Positions 34,793 to 43,961 of a DNA stretch of 64,000 nucleotides are shown in pieces; positions within the stretch are counted from its first letter, which is position 1, and every line of letters starts with the position of its first letter. Position numbers and translations under genes: made by a program. Below the pieces are notes generated by a model. The model was not told where the DNA came from. It ran no database searches and saw only the letters and a program-made list of their open reading frames with translations. The stretch lies in contig NZ_JAAKXY010000001.1 in assembly GCF_011043775.1 (NCBI RefSeq), positions 186,001 to 250,000 of the forward strand, in the 5' to 3' direction. This DNA comes from Natronolimnobius sp. AArcel1 (lineage in GTDB: Archaea; Halobacteriota; Halobacteria; Halobacteriales; Natrialbaceae).

Positions 34793-35578
34793 TTACTGCG
34801 ATCCAGTCCGCGCGACGTGAGGCTGTGGCATGAGCGCCTCGAGCGGCTGGGCATCGAGCCACTCGAGCAGCGCAACGAGTTGCTCGGTTGCAGCCTCGAA
34901 CAGTCGCTCGCCGATTTCAGGGGTGGCCTCCGTCTGATCGCCAAAGACGCCGTTCTCGCTATTATCAATCGTATCGTAGAACGTCGTCGCGCCGTGGACG
35001 CGCTCAGCGTCGAAATCGAAGACGGCTCCGCCATCGCGGGCGTCCTCGAGGCGGTCCCCGTGAACGAGTTCGTTTGCGATGTGCATGATCATCGCCGTCT
35101 CCTTTGGACCGCCGTGGGGGCCAGGCGTCTCGAAGACCTCCTCGAGCACGTCGGGAATCGACTCGTCCCACATCCACTCGAGGGCGTAGGCCGTCTCGTC
35201 GTCGTGGAGTCGTTTGCCAACTTCGCGGAGGTGGGCGACGTTGCCCCCGTGGGCGTTGACGTAGACGATGCGGTCGATGCCGTGGTAGGTAAGATTCCGC
35301 GAGAAATTCTCGACGAAGTCGCGAAAGACCAGCGGATCGACCCACATCGTGCCGGGAAACTGCCGATGATGGGAGCTAACGCCGATTCGCAGCGGGGCCG
35401 TACAGAGCACGTCAGTCCGGTCCGTGGCCGCTCGAGCCAGTGCTTCGGCGATCAGGTGATCGGTCCCTTCGGGGAGATGCGGCCCGTGTTGTTCGGTCGA
35501 GCCGATGGGAACGACCGCGAGTGACTCGGTCTCGACGTATTCGGTCAGATCCGGCCAGGCCTGCTCAGGAAGGTACAT
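34793..35578 (-). CDS. Creatininase family protein (possible ArfB-like deformylase)
   Basis: A 261-residue metal-dependent amidohydrolase. The motifs PIGSTEQHGPHLPEGTD (about 23-39, with Glu, His and Asp ligands) and YVNAHGGN are those of the creatininase fold. In archaea members include ArfB, which removes a formyl group in flavin and F420 synthesis, so this is a reasonable candidate for that step; creatininase itself is less likely. The ATG at 35578 is chosen because the fold starts there and the gap to nikR then holds divergent promoters. Confidence 0.85.
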   Translation of the reverse strand: MYLPEQAWPDLTEYVETESLAVVPIGSTEQHGPHLPEGTDHLIAEALARAATDRTDVLCTAPLRIGVSSHHRQFPGTMWVDPLVFRDFVENFSRNLTYHGIDRIVYVNAHGGNVAHLREVGKRLHDDETAYALEWMWDESIPDVLEEVFETPGPHGGPKETAMIMHIANELVHGDRLEDARDGGAVFDFDAERVHGATTFYDTIDNSENGVFGDQTEATPEIGERLFEAATEQLVALLEWLDAQPLEALMPQPHVARTGSQ

Positions 35579-35691
35579 ATGGTGCACTCGGAGCGAACGC
35601 GCAAAACTTCGGTGGCTGATGTGACGTTCCTGCAGCAAGACCGCGGACTGTTAGCATCGAGGTGCGCCGAACCCGGCATTCGATGATAAAC

Positions 35692-35700
35692 CTTAATACT
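35692..35700 (+). promoter_or_regulatory. TATA box of nikR
   Basis: CTTAATACT lies 22-30 bases before the nikR ATG (35722), the leaderless position. No clear NikR-type palindrome is visible around it. Confidence 0.5.
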
Positions 35701-35721
35701 TGCTGACGGCCGAGTTATTAT

Positions 35722-36153
35722 ATGGCAGTCGTAAGCGTCTCGATGCCCGATGAACTCCTCGAGCGACTCGACCAGTTCGCTGACGAACACGGCTACACCG
35801 GCCGCAGCGAGGTCGTCCGCGAAGCCTCGCGCAATCTGCTTGGCGAATTCGAGGACACCCGACTCGAGGAACGCGACCTCATGGGCCTCGTCACAATCTT
35901 GTTCGACTACGAGACCACGAGCGTCGAAGAGCGGATGATGCACCTACGCCACGAACACGAAGACCTCGTCGCCTCGAACTTCCACAGCCACGTCGGCGAC
36001 CACTACTGCATGGAACTGTTCGTCCTCGAGGGCGAACTCGAGGATATCTCGACGTTCGTCGGGAAGATCCGTGCAACGCAGGATGCGCTGACGGTTGATT
36101 ACTCCGTGATTCCGGTCGACGATTTCGACCCGATTTCACAGGAGCACTCCTAA
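35722..36153 (+). CDS. nikR: Nickel-responsive regulator NikR
   Basis: A 143-residue ribbon-helix-helix regulator. Residues 1-45 are the DNA-binding domain ([17 protein letters not shown], then [14 protein letters not shown]). The C-terminal ACT-like domain has all four high-affinity nickel ligands by alignment to E. coli NikR (His76, His87, His89, Cys95), visible in [20 protein letters not shown] and the Cys after it. It should repress nickel uptake when nickel binds. No nickel transporter is in the window. Confidence 0.92.
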   Translation: MAVVSVSMPDELLERLDQFADEHGYTGRSEVVREASRNLLGEFEDTRLEERDLMGLVTILFDYETTSVEERMMHLRHEHEDLVASNFHSHVGDHYCMELFVLEGELEDISTFVGKIRATQDALTVDYSVIPVDDFDPISQEHS

Positions 36154-36179
36154 TCGACGAACTGTTATTTTCGAACCGG

Positions 36180-36662
36180 TCAGCGGCCTGCTGTGGCCAA
36201 TTCGCTGTCGACAACGCGGCTGATCCCCTGTCGAAGTAAGACGAGAACCGCGAGCAGGCCGGCGATGAACACCGCAAACACCGGTGCGAGAAGGACACCG
36301 CCAACGCCGGCGACGAGAATGTAGATACTGCCCACGACCAGCCAGAGCGTCGTCAGCGAAAGCACACCGAACACGAGTGACGTTGCGAGCGCGAGTACCG
36401 ACGTGTCGCCTGCACGCCGCCGATCCGTGTCGGTCACCAGCGACGAGACGAGTCGATAGCCGTGTGCCAGAACACCGAGGAGGACCCACAGCGCGAACAC
36501 CCCCGGACCCCCGATGATCACGACGGGGACGAGAAGTTCGCCGAGTGCCCACCCAGCACGTCCGGACGGTTGCACGAGAAATACCAGCGCAATCCCAACG
36601 ACCAGCAGCGCCAGTGCCGCCTCGAGGCCGTCGCGAGTGAGCGGAGCGGACAATCGATTCAT
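36180..36662 (-). CDS. Predicted membrane protein, four TM helices
   Basis: A 160-residue protein with hydrophobic segments at about residues 13-32, 43-66, 89-112 and 115-140 and a short polar tail. No family recognised. It converges on nikR with 26 bases between the stops. The start could also be the ATG at 36668, two codons earlier. Confidence 0.72.
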   Translation of the reverse strand: MNRLSAPLTRDGLEAALALLVVGIALVFLVQPSGRAGWALGELLVPVVIIGGPGVFALWVLLGVLAHGYRLVSSLVTDTDRRRAGDTSVLALATSLVFGVLSLTTLWLVVGSIYILVAGVGGVLLAPVFAVFIAGLLAVLVLLRQGISRVVDSELATAGR

Positions 36663-36885
36663 ACCCACATCATTTCTGACACCAGCAATAACCGTTCGGC
36701 TGGGTCGAGAGTCGTTTTACCTGCAGTATGGACCTCGAGATCATCTCTTGGTTGACAACACAGTATGGTCTCACACAGACGTGAACCGATAATAATTAAA
36801 ACTATTTTGACCGGAATTTTCTCGATTGCTGTCGAAACCCGGTTGAACCAGTGGTTCTAAGGCTTTGTCACCTCTCAATTCATAT

Positions 36886-38073
36886 ATGGATTCGATCTCT
36901 GCCGTCGTTCTTGCGGGAGGAGAGGGATCGCGCCTCCGCCCGCTGACGCGCTATCGGCCGAAACCACTCTTACCGGCCGCTACGACGCCGATTATCGAGC
37001 ACGTCTTCGATCAGTTGATCGAGGCGGGCGTGACGAATATCACCGTCGTCGTCGGCTACAAACGCCAGCGGGTACAGTCACACTTCGGGTCGACCTACCG
37101 CAACATCCCGCTGACGTACGTCACACAGGACAACCAGTTCGGCAGCGGCCACGCACTGCTGGCTGCAGACGGCACTGTTTCCGGGCCGATGCTCGTCGTC
37201 AACGGCGACCAGTTCGTCGAGAGTGCGATCATCAAAGACGTGCTCGAGGCCCACGACGACAGCAACGCCGCGGCGACACTCGGCGTGCTCAACCGGATGG
37301 ATCTCGACCCCTACGGTGGCGTCGTCCTCGAGGACGAGACAGTCACCGCAGTCGTCGAGAACCCGGACGATGATCGCAGCTATCGGCTCAACGCAGGCGT
37401 CTACGTCTTCGAATCCGGGATTTTTGACGCGATTCGCGCCGCCGAGTCACGAGCGGGTGAGCAGTCACTGACCGATGGGATCGCCGAACTCCTCGAGCGC
37501 GGTGAATCTGTGTGTGGAACGGTCTCTGAGGGAGTCTGGGTCGATGCAACCTACCCGTGGGATCTGCTCGACGTCTCCTTTGAACTGCTCGAGAGCGGTG
37601 TCGTCGACGACAAACGGGACTCACCGATTGCCGAAACGGCGACGATTCACGACTCAGCTGTGATTCGCGAGCCGGTCGTCGTCGCACCTGACTGTGAGGT
37701 CGGTGCGGGTGCCGTCGTCGGTCCCTTCACCTGCCTTGGCGAAAACGCGACCGTCGGTTCGAACGCAGTCGTCGAGCGAAGCGTAATCGATGCGGATACG
37801 CGAATCGGCGCGAACGCGACGGTTGTCGACTGCGTGACCGGCATCGGCGTCACGGTCGGCAACGGGTCGGCAATCCCCGGCGGTCCTGGCGACGTTCGCG
37901 TCGGGAACCGCATCTTCGAAGGCGAGCGACTCGGCGCCTTGCTCAGTGATCGCGTCACGGACCGTGGCGGCAGTACGTACGTCCCTGGTGCCGTCATCGG
38001 ACCTGACGTGAGCGTCGAAGCCGGCGCGACCGTCCGCGGAACCATCGCCGAAGACACCGAGGTTCGATCCTAA
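36886..38073 (+). CDS. Sugar-1-phosphate nucleotidyltransferase (GlmU-like, two domains)
   Basis: A 395-residue protein. Residues 1-235 are a nucleotidyltransferase (VVLAGGEGSRLRPLTRYRPK, 7-26). Residues 245-395 are left-handed beta-helix repeats (hexapeptide patterns such as VVVAPDCEVGAGAVVGP). That layout is of GlmU or archaeal bifunctional Glc/GlcNAc-1-phosphate uridylyltransferases. Its stop overlaps the glmS start by one base (TAATG), so GlmS and this enzyme form an operon for UDP-GlcNAc or a related sugar. Confidence 0.92.
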   Translation: MDSISAVVLAGGEGSRLRPLTRYRPKPLLPAATTPIIEHVFDQLIEAGVTNITVVVGYKRQRVQSHFGSTYRNIPLTYVTQDNQFGSGHALLAADGTVSGPMLVVNGDQFVESAIIKDVLEAHDDSNAAATLGVLNRMDLDPYGGVVLEDETVTAVVENPDDDRSYRLNAGVYVFESGIFDAIRAAESRAGEQSLTDGIAELLERGESVCGTVSEGVWVDATYPWDLLDVSFELLESGVVDDKRDSPIAETATIHDSAVIREPVVVAPDCEVGAGAVVGPFTCLGENATVGSNAVVERSVIDADTRIGANATVVDCVTGIGVTVGNGSAIPGGPGDVRVGNRIFEGERLGALLSDRVTDRGGSTYVPGAVIGPDVSVEAGATVRGTIAEDTEVRS

Positions 38074-39860
38074 TGTGTGGGATCATCGGCTACACTGGGT
38101 CGGAAAACGACGTCCTCGAGGTGCTCATGTCGGGCCTCTCGAACCTCGAGTATCGGGGTTATGACTCCGCTGGCGTCGCGATTGCCGATGACTCGCTCTC
38201 GGTTGAAAAACGCGAAGGCGAGGTCTCCGCACTCGAGGGGGCGCTGCCCGACGGCGGTATCGACGGACTCGCGGGCATCGGCCACACGCGCTGGAGTACG
38301 CACGGGCCACCCTCAGACAGAAACGCCCACCCACACACCGACTGTACGGGTCAGGTCGCCGTCGTCCACAACGGCATTATCGAGAACTATCAGACGCTGC
38401 GGACGAGGCTCGAGGATGAGGGCCATACCTTTGCGAGCGACACTGATACCGAGGTCGTCCCCCACCTGATCGAGGACGAACTCGCAGACGGAGCGAGCTC
38501 CGAACAGGCGTTTCGACACGCCATTTCCCGTATCGAGGGTAGTTACGCCGTCGCGGCCGTCTTTGGGGATTCAGACACGATCTATGCGGCTCGCCACGAG
38601 TCACCACTGGTGCTTGGCCTCAGCGATGATGGCCACTACCTGGGCAGCGACGTGCCCGCGTTTCTTGAGTACACGGATCAAGTCATCTACCTCGAGGACG
38701 GGCAGTTCGCTCGCATTTCGCCAGATGAAATCGTCATCACGGACAGCGAGGGAACTGTCGTCGAGATGCCAGTCGACACCGTCGCGTGGGACCCCGAAGA
38801 TGCCGGGAAATCGGGCTACGACCACTACATGCTCAAGGAGATCAACGAACAGCCACTGGCGCTTCGTCAGTGTCTGCGCGAACGGGTCTCCGAACTCGAG
38901 CGGACGATTACGGTCGAGGAACTTGCAGACCTCGAGCGTCGTGGGCCGGTCCAGTTCGTCGCCTGTGGAACCTCCTATCACGCGGCGTTGTACGGTGCCC
39001 GGTTGCTTCGCGAGCAGGGCATCCCAGCGCAGTGTTTCCTCGCGAGTGAGTACGACGCGCGCTCGATTCCGATCACCGACGAAACGCTGGTCGTCGGCGT
39101 CACCCAGAGCGGCGAGACGGCGGATACGATGTCGGCGCTTCGCGGTGCGAACCGAACCGGCGCGACAACGCTTGCGCTGACGAACGTCGTCGGAAGTTCG
39201 GCCGCCCGCGAGTGTGATTACGTCATGTACATCCGCGCCGGCCCGGAGATCGGCGTCGCCGCGACCAAGACGTTCGCGAGCCAGCAAGCTGCCCTCGCGA
39301 TGCTGTCCGGTGTCCTCTCAGACGACCACTCCCCGAACCTCATCAGACGGCTCCGGCGACTCCCCGATCAACTCCAGCAGGTGCTAGACGAGTCGAGCGC
39401 CCGCAAAATTGCGAGTAGGTACGTCGACGCCGATGCGTACTTCTTCATCGGGCGGGGCTACAACGCGCCGGTCGCACTCGAGGGCGCGCTCAAGATGAAA
39501 GAAATTACGTACAAACACGCGGAGGGCTTCGCCGCCGGTGAGTTGAAACACGGGCCGCTGGCGCTCGTGACCGAGGAGACACCCGTATTCGCGCTGATTT
39601 CGGGGCCGAACGCGGCGAAGACACTCGGCAACGTCAAGGAGGTCGAAGCCCGCGGCGCGCCAGTGATCGCCGTGACTGACCAACCGGACCTCGTCGAGCA
39701 GTACGCGACGCACGTTCTCGAGGTGCCAGACGCTGGACGCCGACTGACGCCGATTCTGGCAAACGTCCAGTTGCAGTTGCTTTCCTACTGGGTGGCCAAC
39801 GAACTGGGCCGCTCAATCGACAAGCCGCGCAATCTGGCAAAGAGTGTGACCGTCGAGTGA
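38073..39860 (+). CDS. glmS: Glutamine-fructose-6-phosphate aminotransferase
   Basis: A 595-residue enzyme. Cys2 (MCGIIGYTG) is the glutaminase nucleophile after Met removal; the N-terminal Ntn domain spans about 1-220. Two SIS sugar-isomerase domains follow (CGTSYHAALYGARL; later FIGRGYNAPVALEGALKMKE). It makes glucosamine-6-phosphate, the first committed step to amino sugars. It is coupled to the preceding nucleotidyltransferase by a one-base overlap. Confidence 0.96.
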   Translation: MCGIIGYTGSENDVLEVLMSGLSNLEYRGYDSAGVAIADDSLSVEKREGEVSALEGALPDGGIDGLAGIGHTRWSTHGPPSDRNAHPHTDCTGQVAVVHNGIIENYQTLRTRLEDEGHTFASDTDTEVVPHLIEDELADGASSEQAFRHAISRIEGSYAVAAVFGDSDTIYAARHESPLVLGLSDDGHYLGSDVPAFLEYTDQVIYLEDGQFARISPDEIVITDSEGTVVEMPVDTVAWDPEDAGKSGYDHYMLKEINEQPLALRQCLRERVSELERTITVEELADLERRGPVQFVACGTSYHAALYGARLLREQGIPAQCFLASEYDARSIPITDETLVVGVTQSGETADTMSALRGANRTGATTLALTNVVGSSAARECDYVMYIRAGPEIGVAATKTFASQQAALAMLSGVLSDDHSPNLIRRLRRLPDQLQQVLDESSARKIASRYVDADAYFFIGRGYNAPVALEGALKMKEITYKHAEGFAAGELKHGPLALVTEETPVFALISGPNAAKTLGNVKEVEARGAPVIAVTDQPDLVEQYATHVLEVPDAGRRLTPILANVQLQLLSYWVANELGRSIDKPRNLAKSVTVE

Positions 39861-39969
39861 GCGGGCTGGTGTAGCCGCGACTGCAATTGGGTGAGGAAGT
39901 GCACGAACCACCTGGTTCGAACCCTGTCGATCAGAAGATACTTGTCCACGTATTTGGGATATTCCGGGC

Positions 39970-40704
39970 ATGCAAGCTGTCGTTCTTGCCGCCGGCGAGG
40001 GGACGCGTCTGCGGCCGCTCACCGAGGACAAGCCAAAAGGGATGGTCGAAGTCGATGAGGAGCCAATTCTCACGCACTGTTTCGACCAACTCGTCGACCT
40101 CGGCGCGACCGAACTCATCGTCGTCGTTGGCTACCTCAAAGAGCGGATTATCGACCACTACGGCGATGAATACCGTGACGTCCCCATCACCTACGCCCAC
40201 CAGCGCGAACAGCAGGGCCTCGCCCACGCCCTGGTGACCGTCGAGGAGCACGTCGACGACGACTTCATGCTCATCCTCGGCGACAACATCTTCCAGGCCA
40301 ATCTCGAGGATGTCGTGCGCCGCCAGCGCGAGGACCGCGCCGACGCCGCCTTCCTCGTCGAGGAGGTCCCCTGGGAGGAAGCCTCGAGATACGGCGTCTG
40401 CGATACGAACAAGTACGGCGAGATCACCGACGTCGTCGAGAAACCAGACGACCCGCCGTCGAACCTCGTGATGACCGGCTTCTATACGTTTACGCCCGCA
40501 ATTTTCCACGCCTGTCACCTCGTCCAGCCATCCAATCGCGGCGAGTACGAGATCAGCGAAGCCATCGACCTGTTGATTCAGTCCGGCCGCACCATCGACG
40601 CCATCGGCCTCGAGGGCTGGCGAATCGACGTTGGCTACCCCGAAGACCGTGAGGAAGCCGAGACGCGGCTTCAGGATGGGGAGGCCGACCTCGAGCAGTC
40701 GTAA
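39970..40704 (+). CDS. aglF: UTP-glucose-1-phosphate uridylyltransferase, AglF-like
   Basis: A 244-residue single-domain nucleotidyltransferase: VVLAAGEGTRLRPLTEDKPK at residues 4-23, GDNIF in the metal site, and a C-terminal GWRIDVGYPEDREEAETRL. Its size and wording closely resemble AglF of Haloferax, which makes the UDP-sugar used in S-layer N-glycosylation. It stands 109 bases after glmS. The other agl genes are not in the window. Confidence 0.85.
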   Translation: MQAVVLAAGEGTRLRPLTEDKPKGMVEVDEEPILTHCFDQLVDLGATELIVVVGYLKERIIDHYGDEYRDVPITYAHQREQQGLAHALVTVEEHVDDDFMLILGDNIFQANLEDVVRRQREDRADAAFLVEEVPWEEASRYGVCDTNKYGEITDVVEKPDDPPSNLVMTGFYTFTPAIFHACHLVQPSNRGEYEISEAIDLLIQSGRTIDAIGLEGWRIDVGYPEDREEAETRLQDGEADLEQS

Positions 40705-40812
40705 CTAAGTCACACGCTACCAAGCGAACCTGACTGACACTCACTGGCACTCTATCCGGCGAGACAGTCTCGTATCCGAACGTTTTCGCCGACTGACTGC
40801 AAACGACGAGTC

Positions 40813-42000
40813 GTGTCTTCGCCCTCTCCCGAGCGACCAGATAGTCGCCGCAGTTGGCTGGTGGCCATCGTCGGCTCGATTGCGATGGTGTTTACGTTCG
40901 GAACGCCGCTTTCGTACGGCGTCTTCCACCAGCCATTCAGCGACGCGTTCGGGATTTCGCCGGTCGCAATGTCGACTGTCTTCTCAGTGATGCTGTTTGC
41001 CTTTTTTATTGGCTCTGGATTGATCGGTATCGCCTCGACACGACTCCCTGCTCGCGTCGTGCTTCTTGCATGCGCTGGCGCGACTGCCGCAATCGCGCCC
41101 GCACTCTACGTAACGGAGTCATATCTGGGCCTCGTCGCCGTCTTTGCCGTGCTCGGGCTGGCGCTCGGGACCGTCTTCGTTCTGCTCGCCTCTGTTGTTC
41201 CGCGCTGGTTTGACGAACGCCGCGGCGTTGCAACCGGCCTGATCTTCGTCGGAAATGGATTAGGCTTGACCGTCTTGCCACCGATCTGGCAAGCCGCAAT
41301 CGAAACCGTCGGCGTCCGGCAGGGCTTTCTCGTCGTCATGGGCGTGACAGCCGCCGCGTTCGCCCTCGCCGGTCTCACCTGTCGCCGACCCCGGTGGGCC
41401 GACCAGACGACAGAGTCGTTCCGCGGCGTCCTCGAGTGGGTCCGCGGGTTAGCCGGCAGCCGAACCTTTCAGTTACTGTTCGTCGGCATGAGTCTCGCGT
41501 TTGCGTGGTATCAGTTGCTCGCCGCCTACGCGATCGATTACTTTGCGGCGCGAGGGATGACTGAAGCCGCCGCATCCGTCGCGTTCGGGCTCATCGGCGG
41601 CGTGAGCATCATCTCTCGAATCGGTGGCGGCTACGTCGCAGACGTCGTCGGCTCGAGGCGGGCGTTTCTGGCCTCGCTGGGCTGTGCAGCCGTCGGTGTC
41701 GTGTTATTGTTGGTGCCCGGCTGGGTGGCCCTCGGGGTTGCGATTATCGTTACTGGCCTCGGGTTAGGCGGAAGTGCAACGCTGTACATCCCAGTGTTGA
41801 TGGAAATTTTCGACCCGAAGCGAGATACGGCGATCATCGGCATTTTCAACGTCGCTGGCGGCGTGGGTGCGCTGGCGATGCCGCCGCTTGGGACGGCGAG
41901 TGTCGCCTACACGGGTAGTTACACCGTTGCACTCGCACTGACCGTCGGCGTCGTTCTCACCGGCTTTTGGCTGATCGCGATGGGAACGCGTATCCGCTGA
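40813..42000 (+). CDS. Major facilitator superfamily transporter (OFA-like)
   Basis: A 395-residue transporter with twelve predicted helices. The pattern FGTPLSYGVFHQPF in helix 1 and the ERRGVATGLIFVGNGLGL segment between helices 4 and 5 point to the oxalate/formate antiporter-like branch, whose members move mono- and dicarboxylates. It starts with GTG. The substrate is unknown. Confidence 0.87.
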   Translation: MSSPSPERPDSRRSWLVAIVGSIAMVFTFGTPLSYGVFHQPFSDAFGISPVAMSTVFSVMLFAFFIGSGLIGIASTRLPARVVLLACAGATAAIAPALYVTESYLGLVAVFAVLGLALGTVFVLLASVVPRWFDERRGVATGLIFVGNGLGLTVLPPIWQAAIETVGVRQGFLVVMGVTAAAFALAGLTCRRPRWADQTTESFRGVLEWVRGLAGSRTFQLLFVGMSLAFAWYQLLAAYAIDYFAARGMTEAAASVAFGLIGGVSIISRIGGGYVADVVGSRRAFLASLGCAAVGVVLLLVPGWVALGVAIIVTGLGLGGSATLYIPVLMEIFDPKRDTAIIGIFNVAGGVGALAMPPLGTASVAYTGSYTVALALTVGVVLTGFWLIAMGTRIR

Positions 42001-42192
42001 TAGTAGATCGGCTACGGGCTCGAGAAGGAGCTATGCATTGTGCCTGATTGCCACAACGTTCAGGCCTAACAGTGACTACAGTCCACACTTCCCAAAGAAT
42101 ACTCGTGAGACCGACGTTCGCAGCATTCGCCACCCACAGTCGGACACAACCCCCAGCGGCCACCCATTTTTCATGGCGAAACCACGACTGTT
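42001..42192. promoter_or_regulatory. Intergenic region before the membrane hydrolase gene
   Basis: The 192 bases show no coding frame. A T-rich box (about 42166-42172) lies some 20-27 bases before the ATG at 42193 and supports that start. Confidence 0.35.
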
Positions 42193-42780
42193 ATGACGTC
42201 GCGCTTCTTCAGTCACGCCAGCATGTGGCCACTCGGACACGCTGCGGTCGGCTATCTTCTGTATACGTTCGCGACACGGACGCGATTTGATAGCCCGCCC
42301 GCTGCCCTCCCGCTTTTTTCACTCCTGCTCGGGACGCAGTTTCCGGACCTCGTTGACAAGCCACTGGCGTGGTACGTCGGCGTCCTGCCAACCGGCCGAA
42401 CGCTTGCCCACTCGCTGCTGTTTTTGATCCCGCTCTCGATCATCGTCCTCGCAGTTGCCCGTCGCTACGACCGGACCGAACTCGGCTTCGCGTTCGTCCT
42501 CGGCGCACTCTCACACGCGGTCGTCGACGTCATCCCTGCACTCTGGGGTGCTGCCGATCCGAACATGCTGCTCTGGCCGCTTCTCCCCGTCGAGACCTAC
42601 GAGAGTGGGCCGCCCACCATTATCGGACTCTTCCTCGAGTCGCTGTCCGATCCGTACTTCCTCCTCGAGTTCGTCCTCGCCGCGCTCGCGCTCGCGGCGT
42701 GGCGACGCGATGGATACCCCGGCCTCGAGGTCGTTCGCTCGGCGGTTGGTCGGCTACTGCCGGGTCGGTCGGATGCTTGA
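42193..42780 (+). CDS. Membrane-bound metal-dependent hydrolase (YdjM/DUF457 family)
   Basis: A 195-residue protein with about five hydrophobic segments. Conserved polar residues sit in WPLGHAAVGYL, TQFPDLVDKPL and AHSLLF, plus GALSHAVVDVIPA, the His and Asp set of the LexA-regulated YdjM-like family. Function is poorly known; phospholipid or membrane-stress roles are proposed for relatives. A second ATG at 42223 is possible. Confidence 0.85.
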   Translation: MTSRFFSHASMWPLGHAAVGYLLYTFATRTRFDSPPAALPLFSLLLGTQFPDLVDKPLAWYVGVLPTGRTLAHSLLFLIPLSIIVLAVARRYDRTELGFAFVLGALSHAVVDVIPALWGAADPNMLLWPLLPVETYESGPPTIIGLFLESLSDPYFLLEFVLAALALAAWRRDGYPGLEVVRSAVGRLLPGRSDA

Positions 42781-42911
42781 CCCAGGCGTGTTTTACACGG
42801 CGAAGGCCCTCAGCAAGCGGAGCGTAACTGACACCGACCGCTCGAGAGTACAACTCGTCGGCGAGTACAATATGTGTAGTTAAGTACGGCGACGGTCGTC
42901 TGTAGAGTAAG

Positions 42912-43889
42912 ATGGTCTACTATGCGGGCGTCGACCTCGGCGCGACGAACGTGCGGGCCGCCGTCGCGGAAGACGACGGGACGACAATTGGTGTGAGTAA
43001 AAACGCCACACCGCGGGGGCCAACTGGCATCGATGTCACGGAAGGTGTGCTCCAGACAGTGCGAGAAGCTTGTATCGACGGCGACATCGATCCCGAAGCC
43101 GTCGAGTCGGCGGGAATCGGCTCGATTGGGCCGTTCGACCTCGCGGAAGGCGCGGTGGTCGACCCGGCGAACCTCCCCGACTCGATCGACCGAATCCCAC
43201 TCACCGGCCCGATTGGCGAACTGATCGACAGCAACGAGGTCTACCTACACAACGACACGAACGCGGGTGTCATCGGCGAACGGTTCCACGCCGACCGCAA
43301 CCCCGACGACATGGTCTACATCACCATCTCCTCGGGGATTGGTGCCGGTGTCTGCTGTGACGGCGAAATCTTAGACGGCTGGGACGGCAACGCCGGCGAA
43401 GTCGGCCACTGTGTCGTCGACCCCCGTGGCCGCCTCACCTGTGGCTGTGGCGTTGATGGCCACTGGGAAGCGTACTGCTCGGGCAATGGCATCCCCGACT
43501 ATACCCGCCTGCTTGCCGAAGACGACCCGACGATTTCAACCTCGCTCCCGCTCGAGGACCCCGACTTCACGGCCAGAGACGTCTTCGAACTCGCAGGCGA
43601 GGACGAACTGGCAGACTACACAATCGAGCAACTCGCCCACTGGAACGCAATCGGCGTCGCCAACGTGATCCACTCGTTTGCCCCACTCGTCATCTCCTTT
43701 GGTGGAGCAGTTGCCCTCCATAACGAGCAGCTGGTCGTCGACCAAATCCGTGACCGAATCTCCAGAATGATCATGAGCAACGTCCCTGAAATCCGCGTGA
43801 CGGATATGGGCGATGACGTCGTGCTCGAGGGCGCACTCGCGAGTGCAATGACCGAAGGCACTGGCGACCGACGACGATTCCAGAACTGA
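42912..43889 (+). CDS. ROK-family sugar kinase (glucokinase-like)
   Basis: A 325-residue kinase. The ATP motif GVDLGATNVRAAV is at residues 5-17. A zinc-binding signature lies near residue 178 (TCGCGVDGHWEAYCSG, in which one usual Cys is His). GDIDPEAVESAGIGSIGP is typical of ROK fold. It likely phosphorylates glucose or a related hexose with ATP. Monocistronic. Confidence 0.9.
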   Translation: MVYYAGVDLGATNVRAAVAEDDGTTIGVSKNATPRGPTGIDVTEGVLQTVREACIDGDIDPEAVESAGIGSIGPFDLAEGAVVDPANLPDSIDRIPLTGPIGELIDSNEVYLHNDTNAGVIGERFHADRNPDDMVYITISSGIGAGVCCDGEILDGWDGNAGEVGHCVVDPRGRLTCGCGVDGHWEAYCSGNGIPDYTRLLAEDDPTISTSLPLEDPDFTARDVFELAGEDELADYTIEQLAHWNAIGVANVIHSFAPLVISFGGAVALHNEQLVVDQIRDRISRMIMSNVPEIRVTDMGDDVVLEGALASAMTEGTGDRRRFQN

Positions 43890-43961
43890 CCCGCAAGTCG
43901 TCGGTACTGGCTCGGACTCGCGTGAGATGGCATTATGTGTCTCCGACGATGACTAATGCGT

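Noticed and set aside
39903-39930. Palindrome GGTTCGAACC resembling a tRNA T-arm
   Set aside because: The flanking bases do not form a T-stem, and no acceptor, D-arm or anticodon arm can be built around it.
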